A stretch of DNA of 64,000 nucleotides, taken from contig JAHBTS010000001.1 of NCBI GenBank assembly GCA_019638515.1, positions 124,001-188,000 on the forward strand. Reading direction: 5' to 3'. Origin of the DNA: Chitinophagales bacterium. Lineage in GTDB: Bacteria > Bacteroidota > Bacteroidia > Chitinophagales > LD1. Made by a program: the position numbers and the translations under genes. How positions within the stretch are numbered: position 1 is the stretch's first letter; each line of letters starts with the position of its first letter. Under the pieces are notes generated by a model. It saw only the letters and a program-made list of their open reading frames with translations. It was not told where the DNA came from and searched no databases. This document shows, piece by piece, positions 44,064 through 54,271 of the stretch.

Positions 44064-45896
44064 TTAGTTTTCTTCTGCTCTTTTTTCGGCCTCGGTTTTG
44101 GCAATGAAATTCTCGATAATTTGAGTGGCTTGTTCGGGATATACCATAAAGAATAAATGCTCGCGAAATAAATCGTGCTCTTGTGCATTGGTTACATCCA
44201 CTACTTGAATATTTCTTCCTTGGTAAATTTCGGGAACAAATTTTGCTACGCCATCGTGTTCGCTTTTTAGTATCAATACCGGAATATTGTATTTGGGGAA
44301 ATTGATTAAGCCTTTTTGATTATCGAAAGCAATAGATTGCTCCAATGCAGAATGGGTTTGGATAGCAAACACCTTTGCCGGAAGCCTATTCAGCGCTTGT
44401 TCAATTGGTATTCTGTTTAAGTGCGGCAGCGAATCCATTTCGCTCATCAATTCTATGATGCGCACTTTAGAAGCGGCCCAGATTTTTTCGCGCATTTCGG
44501 AATCTTTGCTAATAAGCCAGTCGGTAAGGTTAATGCCTCTTTTTCGTACGCCTTTTTTAGAATCGAAAGGAATAACACTGCGCAATGCCAGTAGCATGGT
44601 TCGCACAGTTAGGCTTTGCTTGGGCGACATAGATGGCATAATTACCGTATCTAAAAATCCGAGCAGCGCGTGTTTGGCTTCTATACCAAAAAATGGGTTG
44701 GCGCCAATTCTGCCACGCAGGTATTTTTTTATGGCAGGATACTCTTTAAGTTCACGGTCTATCATTAAAAAGTAAATGTTGCCCATAGAATGGTCAAAGA
44801 GATATACCGGATGCCCTTTGCTGCCAAAAAAATCTACTACGGCATCTATGTTTTTAGCAATATGGTGCGAGTATTCTGCCGGAGGCAAATCGTGAGGAAT
44901 AGTGCCGTAATGCATGGCGGCTGCAATACATTTTTGTGTAGAAATGCTTGCCAGTAAACCGTCAAACGAGTTAAGTCCCAAAAATCCATGAACCATTACC
45001 ATTACAGGCAATTTTTCTTTGGCATTGGGCTTGTATGGAGTGGCGGTATCTATGCGGATAATACTGTTGCCGTAAGGTGTTTCGCGCACCACCTCAATTT
45101 GTGGCCAAGTAAGTGCTTCATCGTCAATAAAAACACTCATGCGCTTTTCAACCTTATCAATAAATCGTAAAAAACTGGGGCTTTCGTTGGGTTTTCCATG
45201 AACAGAATAGAGCCATGCTAAGGGTCTGCGTTTATCGGCTTTGGTTGCTAAAAAGGCAATGCGTGCCGAAAGTTTCAAGAAGTAAGGAGTGGCAGTCATG
45301 GCTTTCTCCTTTCTGTAATTTACCAATACCGATATTTCTGAAGAATCGAAAGACTTAGAATTGCGCTCAATAGCTGCGACCCTGCCTTCGGGGCTGCATG
45401 CCAGAAACACATAATCTAAACCTGTTTTATTTTCTTTTTGCAGGTATCCGGTAATGGTTTTGTTGAACTCTTCTATATATGTTTCTAACGATTGGCGCGA
45501 AATAGAAGAACCAAGAATTTGGTTGCGTTTAATATACCCTGCCTTGTATAATTTTCTTACAAAGGCGGTAGCGTCTGTAACTCCGGTTAAGTTGACCTGG
45601 GTGCTTAGTGGTGAATTTACAAAGGTGTAAATAATGTTTTCGGGTTTTACAAGCGCAGCATAGTTTTTAAAAATATATTCATAACCTCCTGCCGGAGATT
45701 GCCCGTGCGATAAACCCACAATAAATTTTTCGCCCCGCTCTAATACTTTGTTGGCATGTTTTATGAAGTCTTTCCCTAAAGCTCTGTCAAACTCTTCGCG
45801 ACTTTTAAAATACTTAGTATCTGGTGCAACAAAAGGAGCTTCTTCACGCTTTTCAATTTCCTGCTCAATGGCCATTTCAATACTCGTCATTAACAA
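44064..45896 (-). CDS. Two-domain protein: NagB/6-phosphogluconolactonase-like N-terminus fused to alpha/beta hydrolase
   Basis: The N-terminal part (about 30-230) has KFIVGLSHGQSPAGGYEYIF, like the phosphate-binding SGGSTP loop of Pgl/NagB, and LDYVFLACSPEGRVAAIE, like the GMGEDGHTAS segment. The C-terminal part (about 260-605) has an alpha/beta-hydrolase pattern: VMVHGFLGLNSFDG, nucleophile-like FDHSMGNIYFL (the usual GHSMGG with Asp in place of the first Gly), VLILKSEHDGV and EHDLFREHL. Two catalytic folds in one chain is unusual. Substrate unknown. It may be a bacterial lipase-like or esterase-type enzyme. Confidence 0.65.
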   Translation of the reverse strand: MLMTSIEMAIEQEIEKREEAPFVAPDTKYFKSREEFDRALGKDFIKHANKVLERGEKFIVGLSHGQSPAGGYEYIFKNYAALVKPENIIYTFVNSPLSTQVNLTGVTDATAFVRKLYKAGYIKRNQILGSSISRQSLETYIEEFNKTITGYLQKENKTGLDYVFLACSPEGRVAAIERNSKSFDSSEISVLVNYRKEKAMTATPYFLKLSARIAFLATKADKRRPLAWLYSVHGKPNESPSFLRFIDKVEKRMSVFIDDEALTWPQIEVVRETPYGNSIIRIDTATPYKPNAKEKLPVMVMVHGFLGLNSFDGLLASISTQKCIAAAMHYGTIPHDLPPAEYSHHIAKNIDAVVDFFGSKGHPVYLFDHSMGNIYFLMIDRELKEYPAIKKYLRGRIGANPFFGIEAKHALLGFLDTVIMPSMSPKQSLTVRTMLLALRSVIPFDSKKGVRKRGINLTDWLISKDSEMREKIWAASKVRIIELMSEMDSLPHLNRIPIEQALNRLPAKVFAIQTHSALEQSIAFDNQKGLINFPKYNIPVLILKSEHDGVAKFVPEIYQGRNIQVVDVTNAQEHDLFREHLFFMVYPEQATQIIENFIAKTEAEKRAEEN

Positions 45897-46110
45897 ATTG
45901 TTTCTCTAATGCTGTGCGATAATAAAATTTTAGTTCATTTTATTGAATGTGAACTAAGTATAATACGCGTTTGTAAAGAATAAGTTCGGCAGCACTGCGG
46001 GTGAAAATGTTAGTAATTTATGGAAAAAACACACTTTTAAGCCTTTCGGCATGTTTATTAAAGAAGGTACTAAAAGAAATTAAGAGCCGAATTTTTTGCA
46101 CGTTTGCACT

Positions 46111-47133
46111 ATGATTTACAGAAGTAAAGCACCGCTCAGGTTGGGTTTAGCCGGAGGCGGAACCGATGTTAGCCCTTATTCTGATTTATATGGTGGAGCT
46201 ATTTTAAATGCCACCATAGGCATGTATGCATACGCCACCATTAAGCCTACCAGCGATAGAAAAATTCGCTTAAATGCTATAGATAGAAACGAGTCTTATA
46301 CCCTTAATTCTATCACCGAATTAGAACTAAACGGCAAACTAGATTTAGCCAAAGGCGTGTATAATCGTATTGTGCGTAACTTTACAAAGCAGCCGCTTTC
46401 ATTTGAACTCACTACTTATGTAGATGCACCTCCGGGCAGCGGCTTAGGTTCGTCTTCTACTTTGGTGGTAGCTATGCTGGGTGCATTTGTAGAATGGTTA
46501 AAATTACCATTGGGCGAATACGATATTGCACACCTAGCATATAGCATAGAGCGCGAAGATTTAGCAATGGCGGGCGGCAAGCAAGATCAATATGCTGCTA
46601 CTTTTGGCGGTGTAAACTATATGGAGTTTTATGCAAGCGATAAAGTAATTGTGAATCCACTGCGCATTAAAGAGAAATACCTGCATGAGTTAGAAAATAA
46701 TCTAATACTGTTCTTTACGGAAACCAGCCGCCTTTCGAGCGAAATCATAGAAAAGCAACGCGAAAACGTAAAGCAGAAAAACGAAAAAAGCATCGAGGCC
46801 ATGCACAGCCTTAAAGAACAAAGCCTTATGATGAAAGAAGCATTGCTAACTGGCGAAGTAGATAGAATTGGCGAAATATTGCACTATGGCTGGCAACATA
46901 AAAAAGCAATGGCAAGCGGCATTTCTAATCCGCTTATAGATGAAATTTACGAAACCGCCATGCAAGCCGGAGCTACCGGAGGCAAGGTGTCGGGAGCCGG
47001 AGGTGGTGGATTTATGTTTTTTTATGCACCGTACAACAACCGATACGCAGTTATTGAAGCCTTGCAAAAGTTTGGCGGCAAAACCATGCGCTATTCTTTC
47101 ACCAATCATGGTTTAACAAGTTGGACTATATAA
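46111..47133 (+). CDS. GHMP kinase, HddA-like (D-glycero-alpha-D-manno-heptose 7-phosphate kinase type)
   Basis: The ATG at 46111 starts MIYRSKAPLRLGLAGGGTDV, the GHMP motif of HddA. Motif 2 PPGSGLGSSSTLVVAM binds ATP phosphate, and motif 3 is GGKVSGAGGGGFMF. The protein (340 residues) fits the family and HddA-type kinases make ADP- or GDP-heptose precursors for surface polysaccharides. No gmhA, hddC or heptose epimerase is adjacent, so the substrate is inferred. A TTG 15 bp upstream of the ATG could be an alternative start. Confidence 0.85.
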   Translation: MIYRSKAPLRLGLAGGGTDVSPYSDLYGGAILNATIGMYAYATIKPTSDRKIRLNAIDRNESYTLNSITELELNGKLDLAKGVYNRIVRNFTKQPLSFELTTYVDAPPGSGLGSSSTLVVAMLGAFVEWLKLPLGEYDIAHLAYSIEREDLAMAGGKQDQYAATFGGVNYMEFYASDKVIVNPLRIKEKYLHELENNLILFFTETSRLSSEIIEKQRENVKQKNEKSIEAMHSLKEQSLMMKEALLTGEVDRIGEILHYGWQHKKAMASGISNPLIDEIYETAMQAGATGGKVSGAGGGGFMFFYAPYNNRYAVIEALQKFGGKTMRYSFTNHGLTSWTI

Positions 47134-47197
47134 GTTCTACCTCGTTCGTTATTAAATCTTAGCAAACATTCGCTTTCGGGCTTCAACAGAACTAAAG

Positions 47198-47205
47198 TAT
47201 ATTTG
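47198..47205 (+). promoter_or_regulatory. Putative -7 box (TATATTTG) upstream of clpX
   Basis: This exact TAnnTTTG octamer followed by C lies 18 bp upstream of clpX. The -33 region around 47176 has only a weak TTCG. The same box precedes moxR and rpmH. Confidence 0.42.
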
Positions 47206-47223
47206 CAGCAATTAATTTTTTAA

Positions 47224-48462
47224 ATGAAAAAAGAAGCCGAACCATATTGTTCCTTTTGCACCCGCAAAAAGAAAGATGTTCAAATTTTAGTATCAGGCGT
47301 AGAAGCCCATATCTGCGAAAGTTGCATTGCACAAGCACAGCAAATTGTGCAAGAAGAGTTGTTCCCCAAAGCCAAGCAAACCGCCAAGCAACCGGCTTTA
47401 ACTTCCTTTAAACCCAAAGATATTTTTCATCACTTAAACCAATATATTATTGGGCAGGAAGAAGCAAAAAAAGTAATTGCTGTAGCTGTATATAATCACT
47501 ATAAACGCATCAACCAAGCTAAAACCAACGATGATGTTGAAATAGAAAAATCCAATATTTTACTGGCAGGGCACACCGGTACGGGTAAAACACTCATGGC
47601 TAAAACTATAGCCAAGTTTTTAAATGTACCTTTTGCCATAGCCGATGCTACCGTTTTTACCGAAGCGGGATATGTGGGCGAAGATGTAGAGAGCATTATT
47701 TCGCGCCTGCTGCAAGCCTGCAACTACGATGTGCCACAGGCAGAGCGCGGCATTATTTATATTGATGAAATAGATAAAATTGCCCGCAAAGGCGATAACC
47801 CTTCTATTACGCGCGATGTAAGTGGCGAAGGTGTGCAGCAAGGCATGTTAAAGCTATTGGAAGGCTCCGAAGTATTAGTGCCACCACAAGGAGGCAGAAA
47901 ACATCCGGAACAAAAATTAGTAAAAATAGACACCTCCAATATCTTGTTTATTTGCGGAGGCGCATTTGAAGGTATAGATAAACTTATTGCGGCACGCCTA
48001 AACCGCTCTAAAGTGGGTTTTAAAAAGAATGCCGATAAAGAAAAGGTGCAAACAGATAATTTCTTGCAGCACATCTCTGCTGCCGATATGCGTTCGTTTG
48101 GCTTAATTCCGGAACTTATTGGTCGCCTTCCGGTAATTACCTACTTAAATCCTCTAAGCCGCGAAGCCTTATTGGCAATTCTTACCGAGCCTAAAAATGC
48201 AATTACCAAGCAGTATAAAAAGTTGTTTAAAGCAGAAGGTATTGTTTTAAAGTTTGAGCAAGGAGCACTCGATTTTATTGTAGATAAAGCCATAGAACTC
48301 GATTTGGGAGCGCGCGGTTTACGCAGTATTTGCGAAGCTATTATGAACGAAGCCATGTTTGAATTGCCATCGGAGAAAGGCGTAAAAGAATTTTCGGTTA
48401 CCCGCGAGTATGCCGAAAACCAATACGACCGCAAGCCCGCAACCAAACTTAAAGTGGCTTAA
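47224..48462 (+). CDS. clpX: ATP-dependent Clp protease ATP-binding subunit ClpX
   Basis: ClpX unfolds substrates for ClpP. The zinc finger uses C9, C12, C31 and C34. The AAA+ Walker A is GHTGTGKT and pore loop GYVGED. Walker B is [13 protein letters not shown], and the sensor-2 region is [11 protein letters not shown]. Length (412) is normal. No clpP gene is beside it; ruvB follows 29 bp downstream. Confidence 0.97.
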   Translation: MKKEAEPYCSFCTRKKKDVQILVSGVEAHICESCIAQAQQIVQEELFPKAKQTAKQPALTSFKPKDIFHHLNQYIIGQEEAKKVIAVAVYNHYKRINQAKTNDDVEIEKSNILLAGHTGTGKTLMAKTIAKFLNVPFAIADATVFTEAGYVGEDVESIISRLLQACNYDVPQAERGIIYIDEIDKIARKGDNPSITRDVSGEGVQQGMLKLLEGSEVLVPPQGGRKHPEQKLVKIDTSNILFICGGAFEGIDKLIAARLNRSKVGFKKNADKEKVQTDNFLQHISAADMRSFGLIPELIGRLPVITYLNPLSREALLAILTEPKNAITKQYKKLFKAEGIVLKFEQGALDFIVDKAIELDLGARGLRSICEAIMNEAMFELPSEKGVKEFSVTREYAENQYDRKPATKLKVA

Positions 48463-48491
48463 TTATTTATCTTGTATCGAATACGGCAGCA

Positions 48492-49523
48492 ATGAATTCA
48501 AATCTCGATCCCAACCGAAGCAATATTTCTTCCGATATGGAAATAGAGCGCGCACTCCGTCCGCGCCAAATTGCTGAATTTACAGGGCAGCCACAGATTA
48601 TAGAAAACCTGTTTGTATTTATAGGAGCCGCTAAAATGCGTGGCGAAGCTTTAGATCACGTACTGTTGCACGGCCCTCCGGGATTGGGAAAAACAACCCT
48701 TTCGCACATTGTGGCAAACGAAATGGGCGTAAACATTAAAGTAACCTCCGGCCCCATACTCGAAAAGCCGGGCGACTTGGCAGGTTTGCTCACCAACTTA
48801 GAGCCCAACGATGTATTGTTTATAGATGAAATTCACCGCCTAAGCACTGTAGTAGAGGAATATCTCTACAGCGCCATGGAAGACTATAAAATAGACATCA
48901 TGATAGATTCGGGGCCGAGTGCACGCTCCGTTCAAATTTCGCTCAATCCTTTTACACTGGTAGGAGCTACCACCCGCAGCGGTTTGCTTACTGCTCCCTT
49001 GCGTTCTCGCTTTGGCATCACCTGCCGTTTAGAGTATTACGATGCCGAGGTGCTCAAGAATATTTTATTGCGCTCTGCTGCCATTTTAAATGTAACTATA
49101 GATCCCAAAGCTGCATTGGAAATAGCACGTAGAAGCAGAGGCACACCGCGTATTGCTAATTTATTGTTGCGCAGAGTACGCGATTTTGCTCAAGTAAAAG
49201 GCACTGGCGATATAACCTTAGATATTGCTAAGTTTTCGCTCGAAGCATTAAATGTAGATCAGCACGGATTAGACGAAATGGATAACCGCATTCTTGCTGC
49301 CATTATCGAAAAATTTAAAGGCGGTCCCGTAGGTATTACCACCATTGCCACAGCCGTGGGCGAAGAGCCTGGAACCATAGAAGAGGTATATGAACCTTTT
49401 CTTATTAAAGAAGGTTTTATTAAGCGAACCCCGCGCGGCAGAGAAGCTACAGAGGTAGCTTACAAGCACTTAGGCAAAACGCCACCATCGGTTACCGGAG
49501 GCTTGTTTGAATGGACTGAGTAA
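48492..49523 (+). CDS. ruvB: Holliday junction branch-migration helicase RuvB
   Basis: RuvB powers branch migration with RuvA. The 343-residue protein has the [11 protein letters not shown] start, Walker [10 protein letters not shown], Walker [10 protein letters not shown], the [18 protein letters not shown] region and a C-terminal winged-helix domain with [16 protein letters not shown]. It is probably co-transcribed with clpX. RuvA and RuvC are not in the window. Confidence 0.97.
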   Translation: MNSNLDPNRSNISSDMEIERALRPRQIAEFTGQPQIIENLFVFIGAAKMRGEALDHVLLHGPPGLGKTTLSHIVANEMGVNIKVTSGPILEKPGDLAGLLTNLEPNDVLFIDEIHRLSTVVEEYLYSAMEDYKIDIMIDSGPSARSVQISLNPFTLVGATTRSGLLTAPLRSRFGITCRLEYYDAEVLKNILLRSAAILNVTIDPKAALEIARRSRGTPRIANLLLRRVRDFAQVKGTGDITLDIAKFSLEALNVDQHGLDEMDNRILAAIIEKFKGGPVGITTIATAVGEEPGTIEEVYEPFLIKEGFIKRTPRGREATEVAYKHLGKTPPSVTGGLFEWTE

Positions 49524-49604
49524 TTCTTCCATTTCAATAAAAAGTTCTTGAATGCACAGTAAAATTATTTGCTACTGCAAATTTTGAGTTCATCTTTGCT
49601 GCGC

Positions 49605-51668
49605 ATGAAAAACTGGAAACGATATACCATTACGGCTGCTCTACCTTATGCCAATGGTCCTGTACATATTGGCCATTTGGCAGGCTGCTATATTCCTGCC
49701 GATATTTATGTTCGTTATTTGCGCAGCTGCAAGCGCGAAGTGTTTTTTGTTTGTGGAAGCGATGAACACGGTGTGCCCATTACCATTAAAGCTCGTAAAG
49801 AAGGAATTACGCCACAGCAAGTAGTAGATAAGTATCATGGCATGATGAAAAATTCATTTGCCGATTTTGGAATTGCTTTTGATGCTTATGGCCGCACCAG
49901 CAGCACAATTCATCACCAAACGGCATCGGCTTTTTTTAAAACTATGTACGAAAAAGGTTCGTTTGAAGAGCGCGAAACCGAACAGTATTACGATGAAACA
50001 GCACAGCAGTTTCTTGCCGACCGCTACATTACCGGAACCTGCCCGGTTTGCAGCAACGAAAATGCCTATGGCGACCAGTGCGAAAAGTGTGGTTCTTCGC
50101 TTTCGCCTACAGATTTAATACATCCCAAAAGTGTATTAAGCGGAGCTGCTCCCGTAAAGAGGCTAACCAAAAACTGGTTCTTACCGCTCAATAAATTGCA
50201 GCCTGCAATTGAAAAATATTTAGCACAGCACACCAACTGGAAAACCAATGTGTACGGGCAATGCAAAAGCTGGCTCGAAAGTGGCGATGGTTTACAACCG
50301 CGCAGCATGACGCGCGATTTAGATTGGGGAATCCCCGTGCCGGTAGAGGGTGCACAAGGCAAAGTACTGTATGTATGGTTCGATGCCCCGATTGGTTATA
50401 TTTCAAATACCATAGAGCATTTTAAAGGTAGTGATGAATGGCAAAAGTGGTGGAAAGATGAAGATACACGCCTCGTTCATTTTATTGGGAAAGACAATAT
50501 CGTTTTCCATTGCATTATTTTTCCTGCAATGCTAATGGAACATGGAGGTTTTATTACTGCCGATAATGTTCCGGCAAACGAATTTTTAAATCTTGAAGGC
50601 GATAAAATTTCTACTTCGCGAAATTGGGCAGTGTGGCTGCACGAGTATTTACAAGATTTTCCCGGAAAGCAAGATGTGCTGCGCTATACGCTGTGTGCCA
50701 ATATGCCCGAAACTAAAGACAACGATTTTACGTGGAAAGACTTTCAAACAAAAAACAATAGCGAGTTGGTTGCTATTTTGGGTAATTTGGTAAACAGGGT
50801 TCTGGTACTTACCGAAAAGTATTTTGAAGGCAAAGTGCCTCAAGCCGGAACTTGTGCAACATTGCAAAATTTCTTGCAGTTACAGAAAGAAAAAGCAGAA
50901 ACCTCGCTCGAAGAATTTCGCTTCCGCGAAGCATTGCAGGAAGTAATGAATATTGCACGGCACGGCAATAAATTACTTACAGAAAAAGAACCGTGGAAAC
51001 TTATTAAAACCGATAAGGAAGCCACCGGAATAGTGCTGTACGATTGCCTTCAAATAATTGTCAACCTAGCCTTGATTGCAGAGCCGTTTTTGCCATTTAC
51101 CTCCAAAAAAATATTGGAAATGCTTGGGCTTCAACAAGCAAATTTAAGTTGGAGCAATATAGGTGCCGTAAACTTGCTGCAACCTAATCACCAACTTGGA
51201 ACGGTAAGTTTATTATTTGAAAAAATTGAAGACGAAGCCATAGAAAAGCAAATAGACAAGTTAAAGCAAAAACCACAGGCAACAACTGCAGTTACGGCAG
51301 CGCCCACCGCGAAACCCACCGCAGCAATTGCTGAGCAGGCAGCAGAAATAGTATTCGATGATTTTGCAAAAATAGACTTGCGAGCAGGTACAATTCTTAC
51401 AGCCGATAAAGTTGAAAAAGCAGATAAGTTGCTGAAACTATCGGTAGATTTAGGTTTTGAAACCCGCACCATAGTTTCGGGTATTGCAGCATATTTTAAG
51501 CCGGAAGAATTGCCCGGCACGCAAGTGTGTGTGGTAGCCAATCTTGCTCCTCGCAAATTGCGCGGTATAGAATCTAAAGGTATGATTTTGCTGGCAGAAG
51601 ATGCCGATGGTAAGTTGGTTTTTGTTTCGCCCACGCAGGCTGTAGCCAATGGCAGCATGGTAAAATAG
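49605..51668 (+). CDS. metG: Methionyl-tRNA synthetase with C-terminal tRNA-binding domain
   Basis: The Met at 49605 ([18 protein letters not shown]) gives 687 residues and the class I HIGH-type motif HIGHLAG. A zinc-binding knuckle [18 protein letters not shown] and a KMSKS-type KISTS motif follow. The C-terminal segment (about 590-687) after an Ala/Thr-rich linker is an EMAPII-like tRNA-binding domain ([12 protein letters not shown]). Length suits Bacteroidota enzymes. The upstream 12 codons in the longest frame are not family-like. Confidence 0.96.
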   Translation: MKNWKRYTITAALPYANGPVHIGHLAGCYIPADIYVRYLRSCKREVFFVCGSDEHGVPITIKARKEGITPQQVVDKYHGMMKNSFADFGIAFDAYGRTSSTIHHQTASAFFKTMYEKGSFEERETEQYYDETAQQFLADRYITGTCPVCSNENAYGDQCEKCGSSLSPTDLIHPKSVLSGAAPVKRLTKNWFLPLNKLQPAIEKYLAQHTNWKTNVYGQCKSWLESGDGLQPRSMTRDLDWGIPVPVEGAQGKVLYVWFDAPIGYISNTIEHFKGSDEWQKWWKDEDTRLVHFIGKDNIVFHCIIFPAMLMEHGGFITADNVPANEFLNLEGDKISTSRNWAVWLHEYLQDFPGKQDVLRYTLCANMPETKDNDFTWKDFQTKNNSELVAILGNLVNRVLVLTEKYFEGKVPQAGTCATLQNFLQLQKEKAETSLEEFRFREALQEVMNIARHGNKLLTEKEPWKLIKTDKEATGIVLYDCLQIIVNLALIAEPFLPFTSKKILEMLGLQQANLSWSNIGAVNLLQPNHQLGTVSLLFEKIEDEAIEKQIDKLKQKPQATTAVTAAPTAKPTAAIAEQAAEIVFDDFAKIDLRAGTILTADKVEKADKLLKLSVDLGFETRTIVSGIAAYFKPEELPGTQVCVVANLAPRKLRGIESKGMILLAEDADGKLVFVSPTQAVANGSMVK

Positions 51669-51781
51669 AGTGATTGGTGCTGCTGCCAAGTTTAGAAACG
51701 TACAGTTTTTCAGGTTTCAGAAAAAAATACAATTACGGCACTTGCCAAACTAAATAAAAGGCTATTGCCTACATTTACATC

Positions 51782-52303
51782 ATGAGCCAAATTCAACCCA
51801 TTGTAAACAAAGCGGTCAACAGAGCAGTGGAGGAAATAGATCTGGCAGATTTTTTTCCACTAGAAAACGATATTGCTACCATAGACTTGGCTACCTTTCT
51901 TTTTAAGGGGTTACTGCTAAAAGAAAGCGATTTTAGAGAAGCTGTAAGTCAAATGCAGTGGCAACAGTTTGCAGAGAAATATGTGTGTGTACATTGCAGT
52001 ACCAATGCTATTGTGCCTATGTGGGCGTATATGGTTTTAGCCGCGCAACTTGCACCTTTTGCAAAGGAAGTGGCAGCCTGTAAACCGCAAGATGCAGCAC
52101 AAGTTTTTTTAGAGCGCAATATTATTGCTTTTAATACAACACAATTCGAAGGGAAACGCGTTATTGTAAAAGGCTGTGGCGATAAGCCAATAGACGAACG
52201 TGCTTATTTACTTATAGCGCAAAAGCTCGCAAAGCAGGTGCGTGCTATCATGTATGGCGAAGCATGTTCATCGGTGCCGGTATTTAAAAAACAAATAGAT
52301 TAA
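51782..52303 (+). CDS. DUF2480 family protein
   Basis: The 173-residue protein matches DUF2480, found mainly in Bacteroidota: NRAVEEIDLADFFP, LATFLFKGLLLKESDFREAV, and KYVCVHCSTNAIVPMWAYMV. It has a conserved Cys-x-x-Cys-like CVHC and a KGCGDKPIDERAY segment, suggesting metal or cofactor binding, but no function is known. It precedes the transglycosylase gene by 5 bp. Confidence 0.85.
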   Translation: MSQIQPIVNKAVNRAVEEIDLADFFPLENDIATIDLATFLFKGLLLKESDFREAVSQMQWQQFAEKYVCVHCSTNAIVPMWAYMVLAAQLAPFAKEVAACKPQDAAQVFLERNIIAFNTTQFEGKRVIVKGCGDKPIDERAYLLIAQKLAKQVRAIMYGEACSSVPVFKKQID

Positions 52304-52308
52304 AAGAA

Positions 52309-53268
52309 ATGACTCAAAAGGCCATATTGGTTACTGCCGTAATGTGCAGCCTTTGTTTTGGTTTTGCAGCATCGTTGGCTTGGCAAAAACTACATTGGTT
52401 CGAAAGCAATAAAGTAAATGTGTTTGAAAAAACACGCCAGGAAGCACCTGCCGTAAAGTGGGAAAACTCAATAGACTCAACACAAAAGATAGAACCGTTG
52501 CGCATTGCGGGCGAGCTTTTTTTTGCGGGCGAAAAAGTGCCGTTAGAAGACCCCGAAGTATTTGAGCGCTTAGATAGAGAATTGCAGATAAATGTGTTTT
52601 GGCATTCTAATACTTTACTTACCATGAAATTGGCAAACCGCTATTTTCCGGTTATAGAAAAAATCCTTGCCGAAGAAGGAGTGCCCAACGATTTTAAATA
52701 CCTGCCTTTAATCGAAAGCGGTTTTCGCGATGTGGTAAGCCCTTCGGGTGCTGCGGGATTTTGGCAGTTCTTAGCACCCACCGCTAAGCTATATAATTTA
52801 GAAGTACGTGCCGATATAGACGAGCGCTACCATGTAGAAAAAAGCACCCGCGCTGCATGTGCCTATTTAAAAAAGGCAAAAGAAAGATTAGGCAACTGGA
52901 CTGCAGCAGCAGCTTCGTACAATATTGGTTTACAAGGAATGGCCGACCGTTGCAAAACACAAAATTCTAATAACTATTACGACTTGCTGCTCACACAGGA
53001 AACATCGCGCTATGTATTTAGAATGCTTGCCATGAAAGCAATTTTTGCCAACCCTGAAGCTGCCGGCTATTATATAAAATCCGAAGATTTATACCAGCCG
53101 TTTAGCTACAAAACCATTACTGTAGATACGCCCATTACAAATATAGCTTCGTTTGCAGCCGATTTTGGTTTGCAGTACCGCCATATAAAATTACTCAATT
53201 CATGGCTACGCGATAATTATCTACACAATAAAGACCGGAAGGTGTATGAAATTAAAATAATGCAATAA
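52309..53268 (+). CDS. Lytic transglycosylase (MltD-type SLT domain)
   Basis: An N-terminal hydrophobic segment (about 1-23) is followed by an SLT domain with the catalytic Glu in PLIESGFRDVVSPSGAAGFWQF and the ASYNIGLQGM segment later. Such enzymes cleave peptidoglycan glycan strands with 1,6-anhydro product. No LysM repeats are present, unlike E. coli MltD, so it is a short version (319 residues). It follows DUF2480 closely. Confidence 0.9.
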   Translation: MTQKAILVTAVMCSLCFGFAASLAWQKLHWFESNKVNVFEKTRQEAPAVKWENSIDSTQKIEPLRIAGELFFAGEKVPLEDPEVFERLDRELQINVFWHSNTLLTMKLANRYFPVIEKILAEEGVPNDFKYLPLIESGFRDVVSPSGAAGFWQFLAPTAKLYNLEVRADIDERYHVEKSTRAACAYLKKAKERLGNWTAAAASYNIGLQGMADRCKTQNSNNYYDLLLTQETSRYVFRMLAMKAIFANPEAAGYYIKSEDLYQPFSYKTITVDTPITNIASFAADFGLQYRHIKLLNSWLRDNYLHNKDRKVYEIKIMQ

Positions 53269-53286
53269 GCAACCTAAGCTGTTTCA

Positions 53287-53318
53287 TTGTAACCGCAACT
53301 TTTTTTCATGTAATTTTG
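53287..53318 (+). promoter_or_regulatory. Putative -33/-7 promoter for the Omp28-like gene
   Basis: TTG at 53287-53289 and an exact -7 box TAATTTTG at 53311-53318 are separated by 21 bp, near the spacing described for Bacteroides sigma ABfr promoters. The box ends 14 bp before the start codon. This is the best complete promoter seen in the window. Confidence 0.5.
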
Positions 53319-53332
53319 AAATTATTTTATCC

Positions 53333-54220
53333 ATGTATATTGCTAATAATAAAGTGTTTATTGTTTGGTTGCTAAGTACTGTTTTGCTGTGTATGGCAAG
53401 CATAAGTGGCTGTAAGGAAGTTGGCCCCAACATAAATCTCGGAGGTAAAAGCAAATCTTTGGTTGATACCTCGTATGTTGAAAATCCACCACCGGCAGCC
53501 GAAGAGAAAAATGTGGTAATGGAAGAATTTACCGGAGTGCAATGTGTAAACTGCCCTGCCGGACATCAGATTATTAAAACGCTCAAAAGTTCATTTGGCG
53601 AAAGGTTGGTGGTGGTAAGTTACCACACCGATTTTTTAGGCGAGCCTTTTTCTTTTACCACCGAAGATTTGCGCACCGAGGCGGCAAAGCAGGTACAAGA
53701 TTATTTAGTGTTTGATGGTTACAAGCCGTCTGCATCAATAGATCGCTTTCCTTTCAATACTTCGCAAACTTCTTTATTGTATTCGCGCAATACATGGAAT
53801 ACGCGTGTGCAGCAAGAAATGGCAAAAACTTCACCCGTAAACATTGCACTTACTACTGTTGTAGATACTACTACTCGCAAACTTACTGCCACAGTAGAAC
53901 TGCATTATACAAGCACCGTTGCCGAAGAACAAAAAATTACCATGGTAGTAGTAGAAAATAATATTGTGCAGCCACAATTAAATACCGGAAACGTAGTAGA
54001 TACATTTTACAACCACTTGGATATACAACGCGTGTTTTTAACCAATGCTCTAGGCGATGAAATTAAAACCACTACCGAGGCGGGGCGTGTGGTAAAGAAA
54101 ACTTATGAAGTAAACTTGCCAGCAACATTGCAATTAAAAGAACTCAAACTAATAGCCTTTGTACATAAGTATAATGGCTCAAAAGAAATATTGCAGGGAA
54201 AAGAAGTTGAGGTAAAATAA
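53333..54220 (+). CDS. Omp28-like lipoprotein with thioredoxin-type CxxC
   Basis: The lipobox-like ASISGC places the lipidated Cys at residue 27. VVMEEFTGVQCVNCPAGH contains C71-x-x-C74, the Omp28-related thioredoxin-like signature, and the following segment KSSFGERLVVVSYHTD fits. The C-terminal half is beta-rich. Omp28 proteins are outer-membrane lipoproteins of Bacteroidota. A redox role at the surface is inferred from the motif; adhesin-like roles have also been proposed. Confidence 0.85.
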   Translation: MYIANNKVFIVWLLSTVLLCMASISGCKEVGPNINLGGKSKSLVDTSYVENPPPAAEEKNVVMEEFTGVQCVNCPAGHQIIKTLKSSFGERLVVVSYHTDFLGEPFSFTTEDLRTEAAKQVQDYLVFDGYKPSASIDRFPFNTSQTSLLYSRNTWNTRVQQEMAKTSPVNIALTTVVDTTTRKLTATVELHYTSTVAEEQKITMVVVENNIVQPQLNTGNVVDTFYNHLDIQRVFLTNALGDEIKTTTEAGRVVKKTYEVNLPATLQLKELKLIAFVHKYNGSKEILQGKEVEVK

Positions 54221-54250
54221 AACAGCCGAACAATGTCGGCTGCTTTATCA
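54219..54250. terminator. Bidirectional hairpin between Omp28-like and THX genes
   Basis: A 7-bp perfect stem (54223-54229 with 54236-54242, CAGCCGA against TCGGCTG) has a 6-nt loop. On the minus strand it is followed by TTTTATTTT, a good U-tract for the THX gene. On the plus strand the following CTTTATC is weaker. Confidence 0.65.
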
Positions 54251-54271
54251 ATTAGATGTAAATAGTAAAAT

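Noticed and set aside
45897..46110. Possible small RNA or tRNA in the 214-bp divergent gap
   Set aside because: No cloverleaf, no strong hairpin with U-run and no conserved box was found; it is most likely the two promoters.
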